The notes: generated by a model not told the origin, from the sequence alone. A DNA stretch of 23,783 nt from Nemertoderma westbladi (GCA_032718475.1 JAUCBJ010006162.1:1-23783), one strand, 5' to 3'; shown: positions 13,253 through 21,710, numbered from the stretch's first letter. Program-made: numbers and translations.

Positions 13253-13294
13253 AATAATAAATTACCATAAGCAAAATATAGCATATAGGTAAGT
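13253..13294 (+). repeat. Left arm of a perfect 42-bp inverted repeat
   Basis: The sequence includes TTACCATAAGCAAAATATAG and is the exact reverse complement of 16176-16217. Homology stops sharply at both ends of the 42 bp. It begins 44 bp inside the left limit of the insertion. Confidence 0.9.
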
Positions 13295-13728
13295 ATTAGG
13301 GGTCTACACTGGCTGAATATTGTAATGAAAACGCTGGATTTGGTGAACGTTTTCGCCCTACCGGGCTACGTCAGACCTATTATATTAATAAAGCATAATG
13401 GAGTAATTAAATTCAATTCGAAATTCCCGCCACCTAAATAAAGCACTAATAGAATAGATAGTTCTAAGTAGGTCCTATATGTAATATAATATAAACAAAG
13501 TCGAAAACAAAATCAAAAAACAAAAAACAAAAGTCTCCAGAATAAAATAGATTTTTATCCAAACTTACATAAAGTAAAAATCTAATCGTGTCTCTAAGTA
13601 GCTCTCGTACTATTATTATAAAAACAAAAACCTCAAAACGCTCAGTTTCAACTCCGTATAACAAGTAAGGTAATATACAGCCAAACACACATTAGCAACC
13701 CCCATATGCGTACTATCCATTCCCAAAA
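13295..13728. other. Left unique arm of the composite insertion
   Basis: AT-rich single-copy DNA between the left inverted repeat and the satellite core. It contains a small hairpin, GAAAACG with CGTTTTC, at 13327-13354. A short minus-strand open frame at 13464-13688 is low-complexity and hydrophobic because the plus strand is a run of AAAACAAAA-type sequence; I do not consider it coding. Nothing else recognisable. Confidence 0.5.
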
Positions 13729-16139
13729 ACATTCAATATGCGCGCTGCTCGTTAAGTAAGTTAGGTTAACATTCAATATGCGCGCTGCTCGTTAAATAAG
13801 TTAGGTTAAAGTTAGGTTAATGAATAGGTCTAACTGTAGATTATGCAATGTATAAGTTTAAGTTCAAAAAATAAGTAATATTGAAAATAATGTATAAAAC
13901 AACAGATGAAGACAAACCAAAAACATTCAAAATGCGCGCTGCTCCTTAAGTAAGTTAGATTAAGGTTAGGTTAATGAATAGGTCTAACTGTAGATTATGC
14001 AATGTATAAGTTTAAGTTCAAAAAATAAGTAATATTGAAAATAATGTATAAAACAACAGATGAAGACAAACCAAAAACATTCAAAATGCGCGCTGCTCCT
14101 TAAGTAAGTTAGATTAAGGTTAGGTTAATGAATAGGTCTAACTGTAGATTATGCAATGTATAAGTTTAAGTTCAAAAAATAAGTAATATTGAAAATAATG
14201 CATAAAACAACAGATTAAGACAAACCAGAAACATTCAAAATGCGCGCTGCTCGTTAAGTAAGTTATAACATTCAATATGCGCGCTGCTCGTTAAATAAGT
14301 TAGGTTAAAGTTAGGTTAATGAATAGGTCTAACTGTAGATTATGCAATGTATAAGTTTAAGTTCAGAAAAAATAAGTAATATTGAAAATAATGCATAAAA
14401 CAACAGGTGAAGACAAACCAAAAACATTCAATATGCGCGCTGCTCGTTAAGTAAGTTAGATTAAGGTTAGGTTAATGAATAAGTCTAACTGTAGATTATG
14501 CAATGTATAAGTTTAAGTTCAAAAAATAAGTAATATTGAAAATAATGTACAAAACAACAGGTGAAGACAAACCAAAAACATTCAATATGCGCGCTGCTCG
14601 TTAAGTAAGTTAGGTTAACATTCAATATGCGCGCTGCTCGTTAAATAAGTTAGGTTAAAGTTAGGTTAATGAATAGGTCTAACTGTAGATTATGCAATGT
14701 ATAAGTTTAAGTTCAAAAAATAAGTAATATTGAAAATAATGCATAAAACAACAGATTAAGACAAACCAAAAACATTCAATATGCGCGCTGCTCGTTAAGT
14801 AAGTTAGATTAAGGTTAGGTTAATGAATAAGTCTAACTGTAGATTATGCAATGTATAAGTTTAAGTTCAAAAAATAAGTAATATTGAAAATAATGCATAA
14901 AACAACAGATTAAGACAAACCAAAAACATTCAAAATGCGCGCTGCTCGTTAAATAAGTTAGGTTAACATTCAATATGCGCGCTGCTCCTTAAGTAAGTTA
15001 GATTAAGGTTAGGTTAATGAATAGGTCTAACTGTAGATTATGCAATGTATAAGTTTAAGTTCAAAAAATAAGTAATATTGAAAATAATGCATAAAACAAC
15101 AGATTAAGACAAACCAGAAACATTCAAAATGCGCGCTGCTCGTTAAGTAAGTTATAACATTCAATATGCGCGCTGCTCGTTAAGTAAGTTAGGTTACCAT
15201 TCAATATGCGCGCTGCTCGTTAAGTAAGTTAGGTTAACATTCAATATGCGCGCTGCTCGTTAAGTAAGTTAGGTTAACATTCAATATGCGCGCTGCTCGT
15301 TAAGTAAGTTAGGTTAACATTCAATATGCACGCTGCTCGTTAAGTAAGTTAGGTTAACATTCAATATGCGCGCTGCTCGTTAAGTAAGTTAGGTTACCAT
15401 TCAATATGCGCGCTGCTCGTTAAGTAAGTTAGGTTAACATTCAATATGCGCGCTGCTCGTTAAGTAAGTTAGGTTAACATTCAATATGCGCGCTGCTCGT
15501 TAAGTAAGTTAGGTTACCATTCAATATGCGCGCTGCTCGTTAAGTAAGTTAGGTTAACATTCAATATGCGCGCTGCTCGTTAAGTAAGTTAGGTTACCAT
15601 TCAATATGCGCGCTGCTCGTTAAGTAAGTTAGGTTACCATTCAATATGCGCGCTGCTCCTTAAGTAAGTTAGGTTAACATTCAATATGCGCGCTGCTCGT
15701 TAAGTAAGTTAGATTAAAGTTAGGTTAATGAATAGGTCTAACTGTAGATTATGCAATGTATAAGTTTAAGTTCAAAAAATAAGTAATATTGAAAATAATG
15801 CATAAAACAACAGATTAAGACAAACCAGAAAACATTCAATATGCGCGCTGCTCGTTAAGTAAGTTAGATTAAAGTTAGGTTAATGAATAAGTCTAACTGT
15901 AGATTATGCAATGTATAAGTTTAAGTTCAAAAAATAAGTAATATTGAAAATAATGCATAAAACAACAGATTAAGACAAACCAGAAACATTCAATATGCGC
16001 GCTGCTCGTTAAGTAAGTTAGATTAAAGTTAGGTTAATGAATAAGTCTAACTGTAGATTATGCAATGTATAAGTTTAAGTTCAAAAAATAAGTAATATTG
16101 AAAATAATGCATAAAACAACAGATTAAGACAAACCAGAA
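13729..16139 (+). repeat. Composite satellite of 40-bp and 154-bp units
   Basis: A 40-bp core (ACATTCAATATGCGCGCTGC then TCGTTAAGTAAGTTAGGTTA) occurs about 29 times. In 11 of these it is followed by a further 114 bp (AATGAATAGGTCTAACTGTAG and onward to AACAACAGATTAAGACAAACC), making a 154-bp unit. Long units start at 13923, 14077 and 14231, and again at 15832 and 15986, at 154-bp spacing. From 15157 to 15676 there are 13 uninterrupted 40-bp copies. The GC-rich TGCGCGC core contrasts with the AT-rich remainder. TTAGGTTA motifs are present but not in tandem. The last unit is cut after ACATTC at 16145. Confidence 0.93.
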
Positions 16140-16152
16140 ACATTCTGGTTTG
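16130..16152. repeat. Perfect 10-bp hairpin at the satellite/right-arm junction
   Basis: CAAACCAGAA and TTCTGGTTTG form a perfect 10-bp stem around the loop ACA. It lies exactly where the last satellite unit is truncated and 62 bp before the right end of the insertion. It could be a structural end signal of the element or the scar of its formation. Confidence 0.75.
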
Positions 16153-16175
16153 CCTTACTATATTACCTATATTGC
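16153..16175. other. Right unique arm of the composite insertion
   Basis: Short AT-rich segment between the hairpin and the right inverted repeat. It has no similarity to the left arm beyond the 42-bp repeat. Confidence 0.5.
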
Positions 16176-16217
16176 ACTTACCTATATGCTATATTTTGCT
16201 TATGGTAATTTATTATT
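16176..16217 (-). repeat. Right arm of a perfect 42-bp inverted repeat
   Basis: Exact reverse complement of 13253-13294, ending flush with the point where the 63-bp array resumes. It therefore defines the right terminus of the insertion. Confidence 0.9.
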
Positions 16218-16229
16218 CTGTTTCCTAAA
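16215..16229 (+). repeat. Right flanking direct repeat (candidate target-site duplication)
   Basis: Second copy of ATTCTGTTTCCTAAA, from which the 63-bp array resumes with CGAATGCGTGTTG, matching the phase of the unit broken at 13208. Confidence 0.6.
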
Positions 16230-16475
16230 CGAATGCGTGTTGACCACTATGGGTGATCTTCCACATTAAACCCTTCCACTGTTTCCTAAAGTAATGCCTG
16301 TTCACCACCATAGGTGATCTTCCATATTAAACCCTTCCACTCTGTTTCCTAAAGTAATGCTTTTTCACCACAATGGGTGATCTTCCACAGTAAACCCTTC
16401 CACTATGTTTCCTAAAGTAATGCTTTTTCACCACAATGGGTGATCTTCCACAGTAAACCCTTTCACTCTGTTTCC
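16215..16475. repeat. 63-bp minisatellite, right remnant beyond the insertion
   Basis: Just over four units of the same family (CTGTTTCCTAAAGTAATGC.., CACAATGGGTGATCTTCCAC), diverged like the left edge and including a 2-bp deletion near 16280 (CCACTGTTTCC). It ends at TTTCC near 16475, where a tRNA-related sequence follows. This remnant shows that the insertion landed inside the array, not at its margin. Confidence 0.92.
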
Positions 16476-16645
16476 CAAGTTGCCTTAGTTCCTATTTATC
16501 GACCAGTAAAGGATGAAAGCCTGGGCTGGGCAAGGCTGCAGCATTTTAAAGCAATGTGTCCAAGTAGTGTTGCCCCATCTAGGGATCGAACCAGGACCCC
16601 CTGATTGGATGCCAAGGAATGTCACTAGTAGACCAACCTGCTGCT
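16476..16645 (-). mobile_element. tRNA-derived SINE-like element
   Basis: On the minus strand there is a tRNA-like head. A box-A-like TGGTCTACTAGTG lies at 16635-16623, and a box-B sequence GGTTCGATCCC at 16592-16582 is close to the RNA polymerase III consensus GGTTCGANTCC. The two are spaced as in a tRNA gene. About 100 bp of non-tRNA body follows, including CAGCCTTGCCCAGCCCAGGC and TACTGGTCGATAAATAGG. It does not fold as a full tRNA, so I call it a SINE or SINE relic. No poly(A) tail or flanking target duplication is obvious. The left limit abuts the minisatellite; the ends are approximate. Confidence 0.6.
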
Positions 16646-16896
16646 TGGTACTAAATAACTTATTTATAACTAATAACTAATTAAATAATCGAAATATTGT
16701 AGATTTCTGCTATGTTTTGATCTTGTTAATACAGATATACCAAGTATTATTACACCGCTGATCTATGGAAGGAGTTACATATGAAAGTTTTCTTTTTACA
16801 CATCCGCATTATAATTACTGTAGGGCCAATTTATTATTATTATTACTGTATAATGAGATTTATTTTCGCACATATCATGATATTTTATTATCGCAG
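16646..16896 (+). other. Intron upstream of CFAP70-like exon A
   Basis: AT-rich DNA with no repeat family I recognise. It ends in a plausible acceptor, TATTTTATTATCGCAG, at 16881-16896. Because exon A encodes an internal part of the protein, the intron probably continues left through the satellite arrays. Confidence 0.6.
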
Positions 16897-17186
16897 GGAA
16901 ATACTTCGCCTTTAAGGAACAGTTAAAACATTCAGTAATCAAAATAGTGAGAGAGAAATATTTGCGAACCTCACGGTTTAAAGACGAAAGCGAACTGCAA
17001 ACATTCCTTAGCGAGTTATACGTCTACCTGTTGGACGAGATGCATGTGGGATTAGGTGAATATCTCAGTCCCAAAGATAAAACACCGGTGCCAGAACCAC
17101 CGCTCGATGTCGACCAATTAAAAGTGTTCGCTATAGAGGCAGAGGAGGGCGGGAAAATTGAATTAGCTTCGCGATATTACCAACAG
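16897..17186 (+). CDS. CFAP70: CFAP70 (TTC18)-like protein, internal exon A
   Basis: An internal coding exon between acceptor TCGCAG (16891-16896) and donor CAG|GTTAGC (17187). Two bases finish a split codon (upstream intron phase 1), then 96 codons follow, ending in phase 0. The peptide opens KYFAFKEQLKHSVIKIVREK, continues with FLSELYVYLLDEMH around residues 36-49 and a proline-rich linker (residues 58-68), and ends LKVFAIEAEEGGKIELASRY then YQQ, the start of the first TPR-like helices. From memory of the family this is the segment just before and into the C-terminal TPR domain of CFAP70, an axonemal protein of motile cilia reported at the central apparatus (C2a projection) and near outer dynein arms. 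Continuing past the donor gives only ten more residues before TGA, which supports the splice site. Identification is by recognition only. Confidence 0.85.
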
Positions 17187-17361
17187 GTTAGCTCACTAAC
17201 CAGAATTAAAAGGTGATTCATAGGACTGAATATAACCAAAACAATAAGTGCATTAATAAATCACCACTGCTAGAAGAAAGCTTAGAGTGATACAGGAAGA
17301 GATTAATTATAATAATTGCTGTGATTGGCTATTTATAATTTTAATCATTACTACTTTACAG
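17187..17361 (+). other. Short intron between CFAP70-like exons A and B
   Basis: A 175-bp phase-0 intron with donor GTTAGC, weaker than the GTGAGT of exon B, and acceptor TACTACTTTACAG preceded by an AT/pyrimidine-rich stretch. It contains stops in the exon A frame. Joining across it keeps the TPR helix continuous (RYYQQ then RLAIDRKN). Confidence 0.8.
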
Positions 17362-17494
17362 CGATTGGCTATCGATAGAAAGAATGCTTCATTTTGGTTC
17401 GATTACGCCGTGTTTAATCTCTCTATTGGAAACACCGAGAAAGCTAGAGAATGTGTCAAAGAGACAGTGTCACTGAATCAGGGACACATTGATG
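17362..17494 (+). CDS. CFAP70: CFAP70 (TTC18)-like protein, internal exon B (TPR)
   Basis: An exon of 133 bases: 44 codons plus one base, from acceptor CTTTACAG (17354-17361) to the strong donor GATG|GTGAGT (17495). The peptide starts RLAIDRKNASFWFDYAVF and continues NLSIGNTEKARECVKETVSL then NQGHID. It fits a TPR motif with W12, Y15, A16 and A28 at the expected helix positions, following directly in frame from exon A. The last 64 bases plus the first 8 intron bases are the founder unit of a 72-bp array that follows. In the founder the codon after AGA is GAA (E); most later copies have TAA there. The gene must continue beyond the window, since no further exon is visible downstream. Confidence 0.85.
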
Positions 17495-17500
17495 GTGAGT
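17495..17500 (+). promoter_or_regulatory. Authentic splice donor of exon B (GTGAGT)
   Basis: GATG|GTGAGT is a near-perfect U1 site, and it is the first of about 19 nearly identical donors repeated every 72 bp. It is the only one whose use gives the undisturbed TPR reading frame. Confidence 0.8.
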
Positions 17501-17502
17501 AT

Positions 17503-17594
17503 AACACCGAGAAAGTTAGATATTGTGTCAAAGAGACAGTGTCACTGAATCAGGGCCACATTGATGGCGAGTATAACACCGAGAAAGCTAGATA
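17503..17594 (+). pseudogene. Duplicated exon B end: in-frame extra 24 residues, then stop
   Basis: If the first donor were skipped, copy 2 would be read in frame (NTEKVRYCVKETVSLNQGHI then DGEY), adding 24 residues that repeat a TPR helix. Its own donor is changed to GCGAGT (17567), a GC-type site. Copy 3 then hits TAA at 17593-17595. Thus donors 3 and later would all put a stop in the message. I treat these copies as non-functional duplicates, not extra exons. Confidence 0.6.
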
Positions 17595-18898
17595 ATGTGT
17601 CAAAGAGACAGTGTCACTGAATCAGGGCCACATTGATGGTGAGTATAACACAGATAAAGCTAGATAATGTGTCAAAGAGACAGTGTCACTGAATCAGGGC
17701 CACATTGATGGTGAGTATAACACCGAGAAAGCTAGATAATGTGTCAAAGAGATAGTGTTACTGAATCAGGGCCACATTGATGGTGAGTATAACACCTAGA
17801 AAGCTAGATAATGTGTCAAAGATATAGTGTTACTGAATCAGGGCCACATTGATGGTGAGTATAACACCTAGAAAGCTAGATAATGTGTCAAAGAGATAGT
17901 GTTACTGAATCAGGGCCACATTGATGGTGAGTATAACACCTAGAGAGCTAGATAATGTGTCAAAGATATAGTGTTACTGAATCAGGGCCACATTGATGGT
18001 GAGAGTGTTACTGAATCAGGGCCACATTGATGGTGAGTATAACACCTAGAAAGCTAGATAATGTGTCAAAGAGATAGTGTTACTGAATCAGGGCCACATT
18101 GATGGTGAGTATAACACCGAGAAAGCTAGATAATGTGTCAAAGAGATAGTGTCACTGAATCAGGGCCACATTGATGGTGAGTATAACACATAGAGAGCTA
18201 GATAATGTGTCAAAGAGATAGTGTTACTGAATCAGGGCCACATTGATGGTGAGTATAACACCGAGAAAGCTAGATAATGTGTCAAAGAGATAGTGTCACT
18301 GAATCAGGGCCACATTGATGGTGAGTATAACACCGAGAAAGCTAGATAATGTGTCAAAGAGATAGTGTTACTGAATCAGGGCCACATTGATGGTGAGTAT
18401 AACACCGAGAAAGCTAGATAATGTGTCAAAGAGACAGTGTCACTGAATCAGGGCCACATTGATGGTGAGTATAACACCGAGAAAGCTAGATAATGTGTCA
18501 AAGAGATAGTGTCACTGAATCAGGGCCACATTGATGGTGAGTATAACACCGAGAAAGCTAGATAATGTGTCAAAGAGATAGTGTTACTGAATCAGGGCCA
18601 CATTGATGGTGAGTATAACACCGAGAAAGCTAGATAATGTGTCAAAGAGACAGTGTCACTGAATCAGAGCCACATTGATGGTGAGTATAACACCTAGAAA
18701 GCTAGATAATGTGTCAAAGAGATAGTATTACTGAATCAGGGCCACATTGATGGTGAGTATAACACCTAGAAAGCTAGATAATGTGTCAAAGAGTTAGTAT
18801 TACTGAATCAGGGCCACATTGATGGTGAGTATAACACCTAGAAAGCTAGATAATGTGTCAAAGAGACAGTGTCACTGAATCAGGGCCACATTGATGGT

Positions 18899-19430
18899 TC
18901 TAGGGGGTCAAAAGATCATGATCGCGAAATGATCAGTTTTTTCGAAATTACTTCTGAGCATTTTGGGGCAAAACTTTCAAACTAAAAAACATTCACTGGA
19001 GTGTTCTAAGTAGATTAAAAAAAATTTCGACTCAATAGGCCTACCGGTACCGGAGATATGGTCGCCCAAAGTCTGCTTCCGGTAATTCGAAAATATTTCG
19101 AAAACCCTTGATCGAATTTTTTCCTTGAAAATATGTGAATGTACAGTTAGTGGATCCGCATTTAACGATATATCACAATCCATATTTCGGATGACAGGTA
19201 CCGGTGAAATCAGACTTTACCGAAAAAAATTCAAATTTTAGCTACTCATGTCTGACTATCTCGAAAACTATAATAGGTATGGAAATACTTTCACTGCAAG
19301 AAATGATCGCCTATCCAATGCGCTTCTAACTCTGTGCTCGGATTTTGCATAGTGTCAAAATCTACAACTTAACCCCCCCAGCGGAGGGAACGGAGTGACC
19401 GGAGCGCCAGTACTATCTTTCATTGTTATG
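18899..19430. other. Intronic DNA, no gene seen
   Basis: AT-rich with several ACCGGT/GGTACC motifs (near 19041-19050 and 19197-19205) and TTCGAAAA motifs. A minus-strand open frame of 68 codons at 18977-19183 resembles nothing I recognise and has no homologous context. A short patch near 19377-19408 (AGCGGAGGGAACGGAGTGAC) is GGAG-rich. Confidence 0.5.
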
Positions 19431-19437
19431 AAGTAAT

Positions 19438-19490
19438 AAGGGTGGTGGGTGGGGTAGGTGGTGAACACTATTTATAGGGTGGAGGGAGGG
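19438..19490 (+). other. G-rich tract with marginal quadruplex potential
   Basis: Two clusters of three G-runs on the plus (sense) strand, GGGTGGTGGGTGGGG and, 22 bases later, GGGTGGAGGGAGGG. Neither cluster alone has four runs of three, so any quadruplex would need a long loop. Confidence 0.35.
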
Positions 19491-20066
19491 TCTGTATTAC
19501 TTTAGGATATTTGATTTCTTTGCAATATAGTTTAGCTGCCTCAGTCTTATTTGTAATATGTTATACATTATACCAAATTATATCAAGTTTTAAAATACTA
19601 CATTGTCTACCTGTAGGAGAAATATACAATGTAGGGCTCATAATATATTTATAAATAGATTTAGTATATTTACATTGTATAACAGAGTTAATTGATACTA
19701 TTACGGTATTATACTAACGACGCCGCTTTGATATATCTGATCAAATGGCAATTTCTTGTATATTATCTATTTCACTATCTTGGGTATATCATTCAATTTC
19801 TAAAACTATAATAATAAACATTTACTTCACTTCTTGTTTACTCGCATGGATATATTGATATAAAACACTTCAGTATAATATCTTATAGGGCCAAACGCAG
19901 ATTAATCGGAATAATATGTTTAATTATTATTACAATTGGCACATTGAAGTAAGTAGTACATGAGTTTGATAAAATAATTATGAATCTGTATCTTATTCTA
20001 CTTTGTCTATATGATTATGTTATATAATAATGTTACTTTATCACTTTGGTTTAAACCGATCTCCTT
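19491..20066. other. AT-rich intronic DNA, nothing recognised
   Basis: Strongly AT-rich, with no open frame, RNA gene or repeat family that I can support. Confidence 0.5.
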
Positions 20067-20128
20067 TACTATTACTTACTACTTCTACTACTACTACTAC
20101 TATTACTACTACTACTACTGACTACTAC
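20067..20128 (+). repeat. (TAC)n-type microsatellite
   Basis: An imperfect run of TAC/TACT triplets, for example TACTACTACTACTACTATTA. Confidence 0.9.
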
Positions 20129-20395
20129 AGAGTTATATATTATAAGAGGAGGGGGTTCGTGATTATTAGTTATTATACAAGTGCCCCTCGGCTATAGAGA
20201 GTCCACCCTCGGTTGCTTACTGGATGGTTCGGCTGCAACAGGAGAGCCCAAGGCTCGACAGAGAATTATGAGGTATAGATACTGCAGCCTATTTAACGGA
20301 ACATAGAAACCAACATCAACACCAACTTCAAACCTCATAATTTAACGGTCTAGTATCACTCCTTATCAAGTAGGCATTTTGCTTTGATCTTTTTT
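20129..20395. other. Intronic DNA, nothing recognised
   Basis: Mixed-composition sequence. It includes a short inverted pair, AATTATGAGGT near 20264 and ACCTCATAATT near 20332, without other structure. I see no gene. Confidence 0.45.
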
Positions 20396-20507
20396 TAGGT
20401 GGATCTTTAAAGGATTTTTCCAGGAGAACGGCGAAAGCTAGAACGATTCTGTTTGCGCAATCTGGTAGATGGCCCTAGCACGATAGCTAGGAGTTTTTGT
20501 GGAAAAA

Positions 20508-21005
20508 ATCTGTTAATTAATTAATTAGTAATTAGCGATTAAAGATTTCTAATTGATTTTTCTCGAAAAGTATTTGGTTTTTCCCCTAGCAACGGTGTTT
20601 TTTTTTGTTCATCTCGGTAAGATCTAAAAAAAGTTCAGTCATCGCTATGGCCCACCTATTACTGTTAATTAGTACTAATTAGCCGAAAACTAATTAGCGT
20701 CGTAACTCGAAAACACTAAGAGCTATGAAAAAACGTAACATCACAAAATTGTTCAGAATTTTATTCTACACAAAAAAGTCTCTGGCGCCGATGCCGTATC
20801 TCCTACCGTTAATTAGTAATTAACTAATTACTTAATTACCTAATTGGCGGGGGGGCTTTGCCCCCCCGCCTCCCAAATACTTATTCACAACGTGTATCAA
20901 AGCGGTTTACTATTTTACAAATGATAATTATTCTAAAATCTTTTGAATCGAACTAATTAACGATTTTACTAATTAGTAAAGTTTCCCAAATTAATTAATA
21001 ATTTA
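20508..21005. repeat. TAATTA-rich block
   Basis: Unusually dense TTAATTA/TAATTAG motifs occur around 20508-20535, 20664-20695, 20808-20845 and 20955-21000, often as palindromic clusters such as TTAATTAGTACTAATTAG. TAATTA is the core site of many homeodomain proteins, but simple AT-rich repetitive origin is equally possible. TCGAAAA phrases here also occur in the 18.9-19.3 kb stretch. Confidence 0.5.
20846..20870. repeat. Perfect 11-bp GC hairpin
   Basis: GGCGGGGGGGC, loop TTT, then GCCCCCCCGCC: a perfect 11-bp all-GC stem in an otherwise AT-rich, TAATTA-rich setting. It does not resemble a terminator context here; no T-run follows. Confidence 0.9.
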
Positions 21006-21710
21006 TCCACTCCTGGCTGCAAATAATTAAACAGCTGAGTCGTCAGCCTGGTTTGATGAACTTGATGAAATCATAAAGTCAGTAGTTGCTGTATGCCATT
21101 ACTGACTAAAACTATATACCAAACACCTCTTGCCGGTAGCTATCTCCACAGTCTGTAGCAAGCACCGGTGCAGGTATGGTAGGCCTACATGTATGGCATA
21201 TATAGTGGAGGTTCTTTTGGCAGATAGGCCTAGTCAAAACGTTACATCAGATGCCGTATTTTAGTCAAAACGTACCCTATCTTCATAGTTGAGTATTGTC
21301 AATACAGGAATATCAAAGTACTCCTGCAGTCCTGTACTTAGTATACCCATCTGCCCATGTACAGTAACTGGCTGACATAGTTACCCTTAGTTTGTAGGCT
21401 ATAGATGATTGACGTTTCTAGCAATGTTCTTAACGTTGGGATTTTACTGGAAGTTATTAATACCATAGTTTACCCCAAAAAAACTAAAATTACCCAAATC
21501 GCACCAAATCAAAATAAATCTTATAACAGCAACACGGGCTATCTGACGATATGGATTAGATCAATGTAGCGGATAGTGACCATTGAAGGGCTTCTTATGC
21601 ATGCAAAGGAAAATATGATCAGACCCAAATCACACAGTCAGACCTGATCTTTTGCTGATCAAATACCGGTAGGTGACTTTGCTGATATGCAGTAACATTT
21701 TACGGTACAA
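21006..21710. other. Intronic DNA, nothing recognised
   Basis: Mixed-composition DNA with TAGGCCTA motifs (near 21181 and 21227) and TAGTCAAAACGT twice (near 21232 and 21263). No open frame, RNA gene or repeat family is supported. Confidence 0.45.

Larger units (their letters stand above)
13209..16214. mobile_element. Composite insertion with subterminal inverted repeats and a satellite core
   Basis: About 3.0 kb interrupts the 63-bp array. The array sequence ATTCTGTTTCCTAAA is present immediately left (13194-13208) and again right (16215-16229), after which the interrupted unit continues in the phase expected from the similar unit at 12620-12680. This looks like a 12-15 bp target-site duplication. 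A perfect 42-bp inverted repeat lies at 13253-13294 and 16176-16217. It is terminal on the right but 44 bp inside the left end. Between the arms is satellite of 40-bp and 154-bp units. No transposase or reverse transcriptase frame is visible, so it would be non-autonomous. Architecture resembles the tandem-core elements known from bivalves and sea urchins (pearl/BIV160-like, or Helentron-related); that is an analogy of structure, not a sequence match. A 12-15 bp duplication is unusual for a terminal-inverted-repeat transposon. Confidence 0.65.
17431..18898 (+). repeat. 72-bp minisatellite made of an exon-intron junction
   Basis: Twenty-one tandem copies. Each consists of the last 64 bases of exon B (AACACCGAGAAAGCTAGAGA onward to GGCCACATTGATG) plus 8 intron bases (GTGAGTAT). 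Copy 1 is the real exon end. The unit is 24 codons, so the exon frame is preserved, but copy 3 onward carries TAA after the AGA codon and many copies add TAG (ACACCTAGAAAG). One copy near 17999-18034 is shortened to 34 bp (about 38 bp deleted). The last copy ends GATGGTTCTAG and lacks the donor. Subtypes (GAGACAGTGTCACTG, GAGATAGTGTTACTG, GATATAGTG) are interspersed, indicating unequal exchange. Confidence 0.95.

Noticed and set aside
13464-13688. Minus-strand 74-codon open frame
   Set aside because: A hydrophobic low-complexity peptide produced by an A-rich plus strand in the arm of the insertion; no family recognised.
13729-16139. Telomeric repeat (TTAGG type)
   Set aside because: TTAGGTTA occurs once or twice per satellite unit but never in head-to-tail TTAGG tandem.
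16560-16645. Functional tRNA gene on the minus strand
   Set aside because: A- and B-box-like sequences are present, but the acceptor and anticodon stems do not pair convincingly and non-tRNA sequence follows as in a SINE.
16947-17216. A small stand-alone gene starting at GTG 16947
   Set aside because: The homologous reading extends 16 codons upstream to a splice acceptor, and the last ten codons are intron. It is an internal exon, not a short gene.
17503-18898. Tandem extra TPR exons of CFAP70
   Set aside because: From copy 3 on every unit has an in-frame TAA, and none has its own splice acceptor.
18977-19183. Minus-strand 68-codon open frame
   Set aside because: Short, no recognisable motif, and lies within the probable CFAP70 intron.
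20846-20870. Rho-independent terminator
   Set aside because: A GC stem-loop without a T-run, in a eukaryotic intron with no gene ending there.
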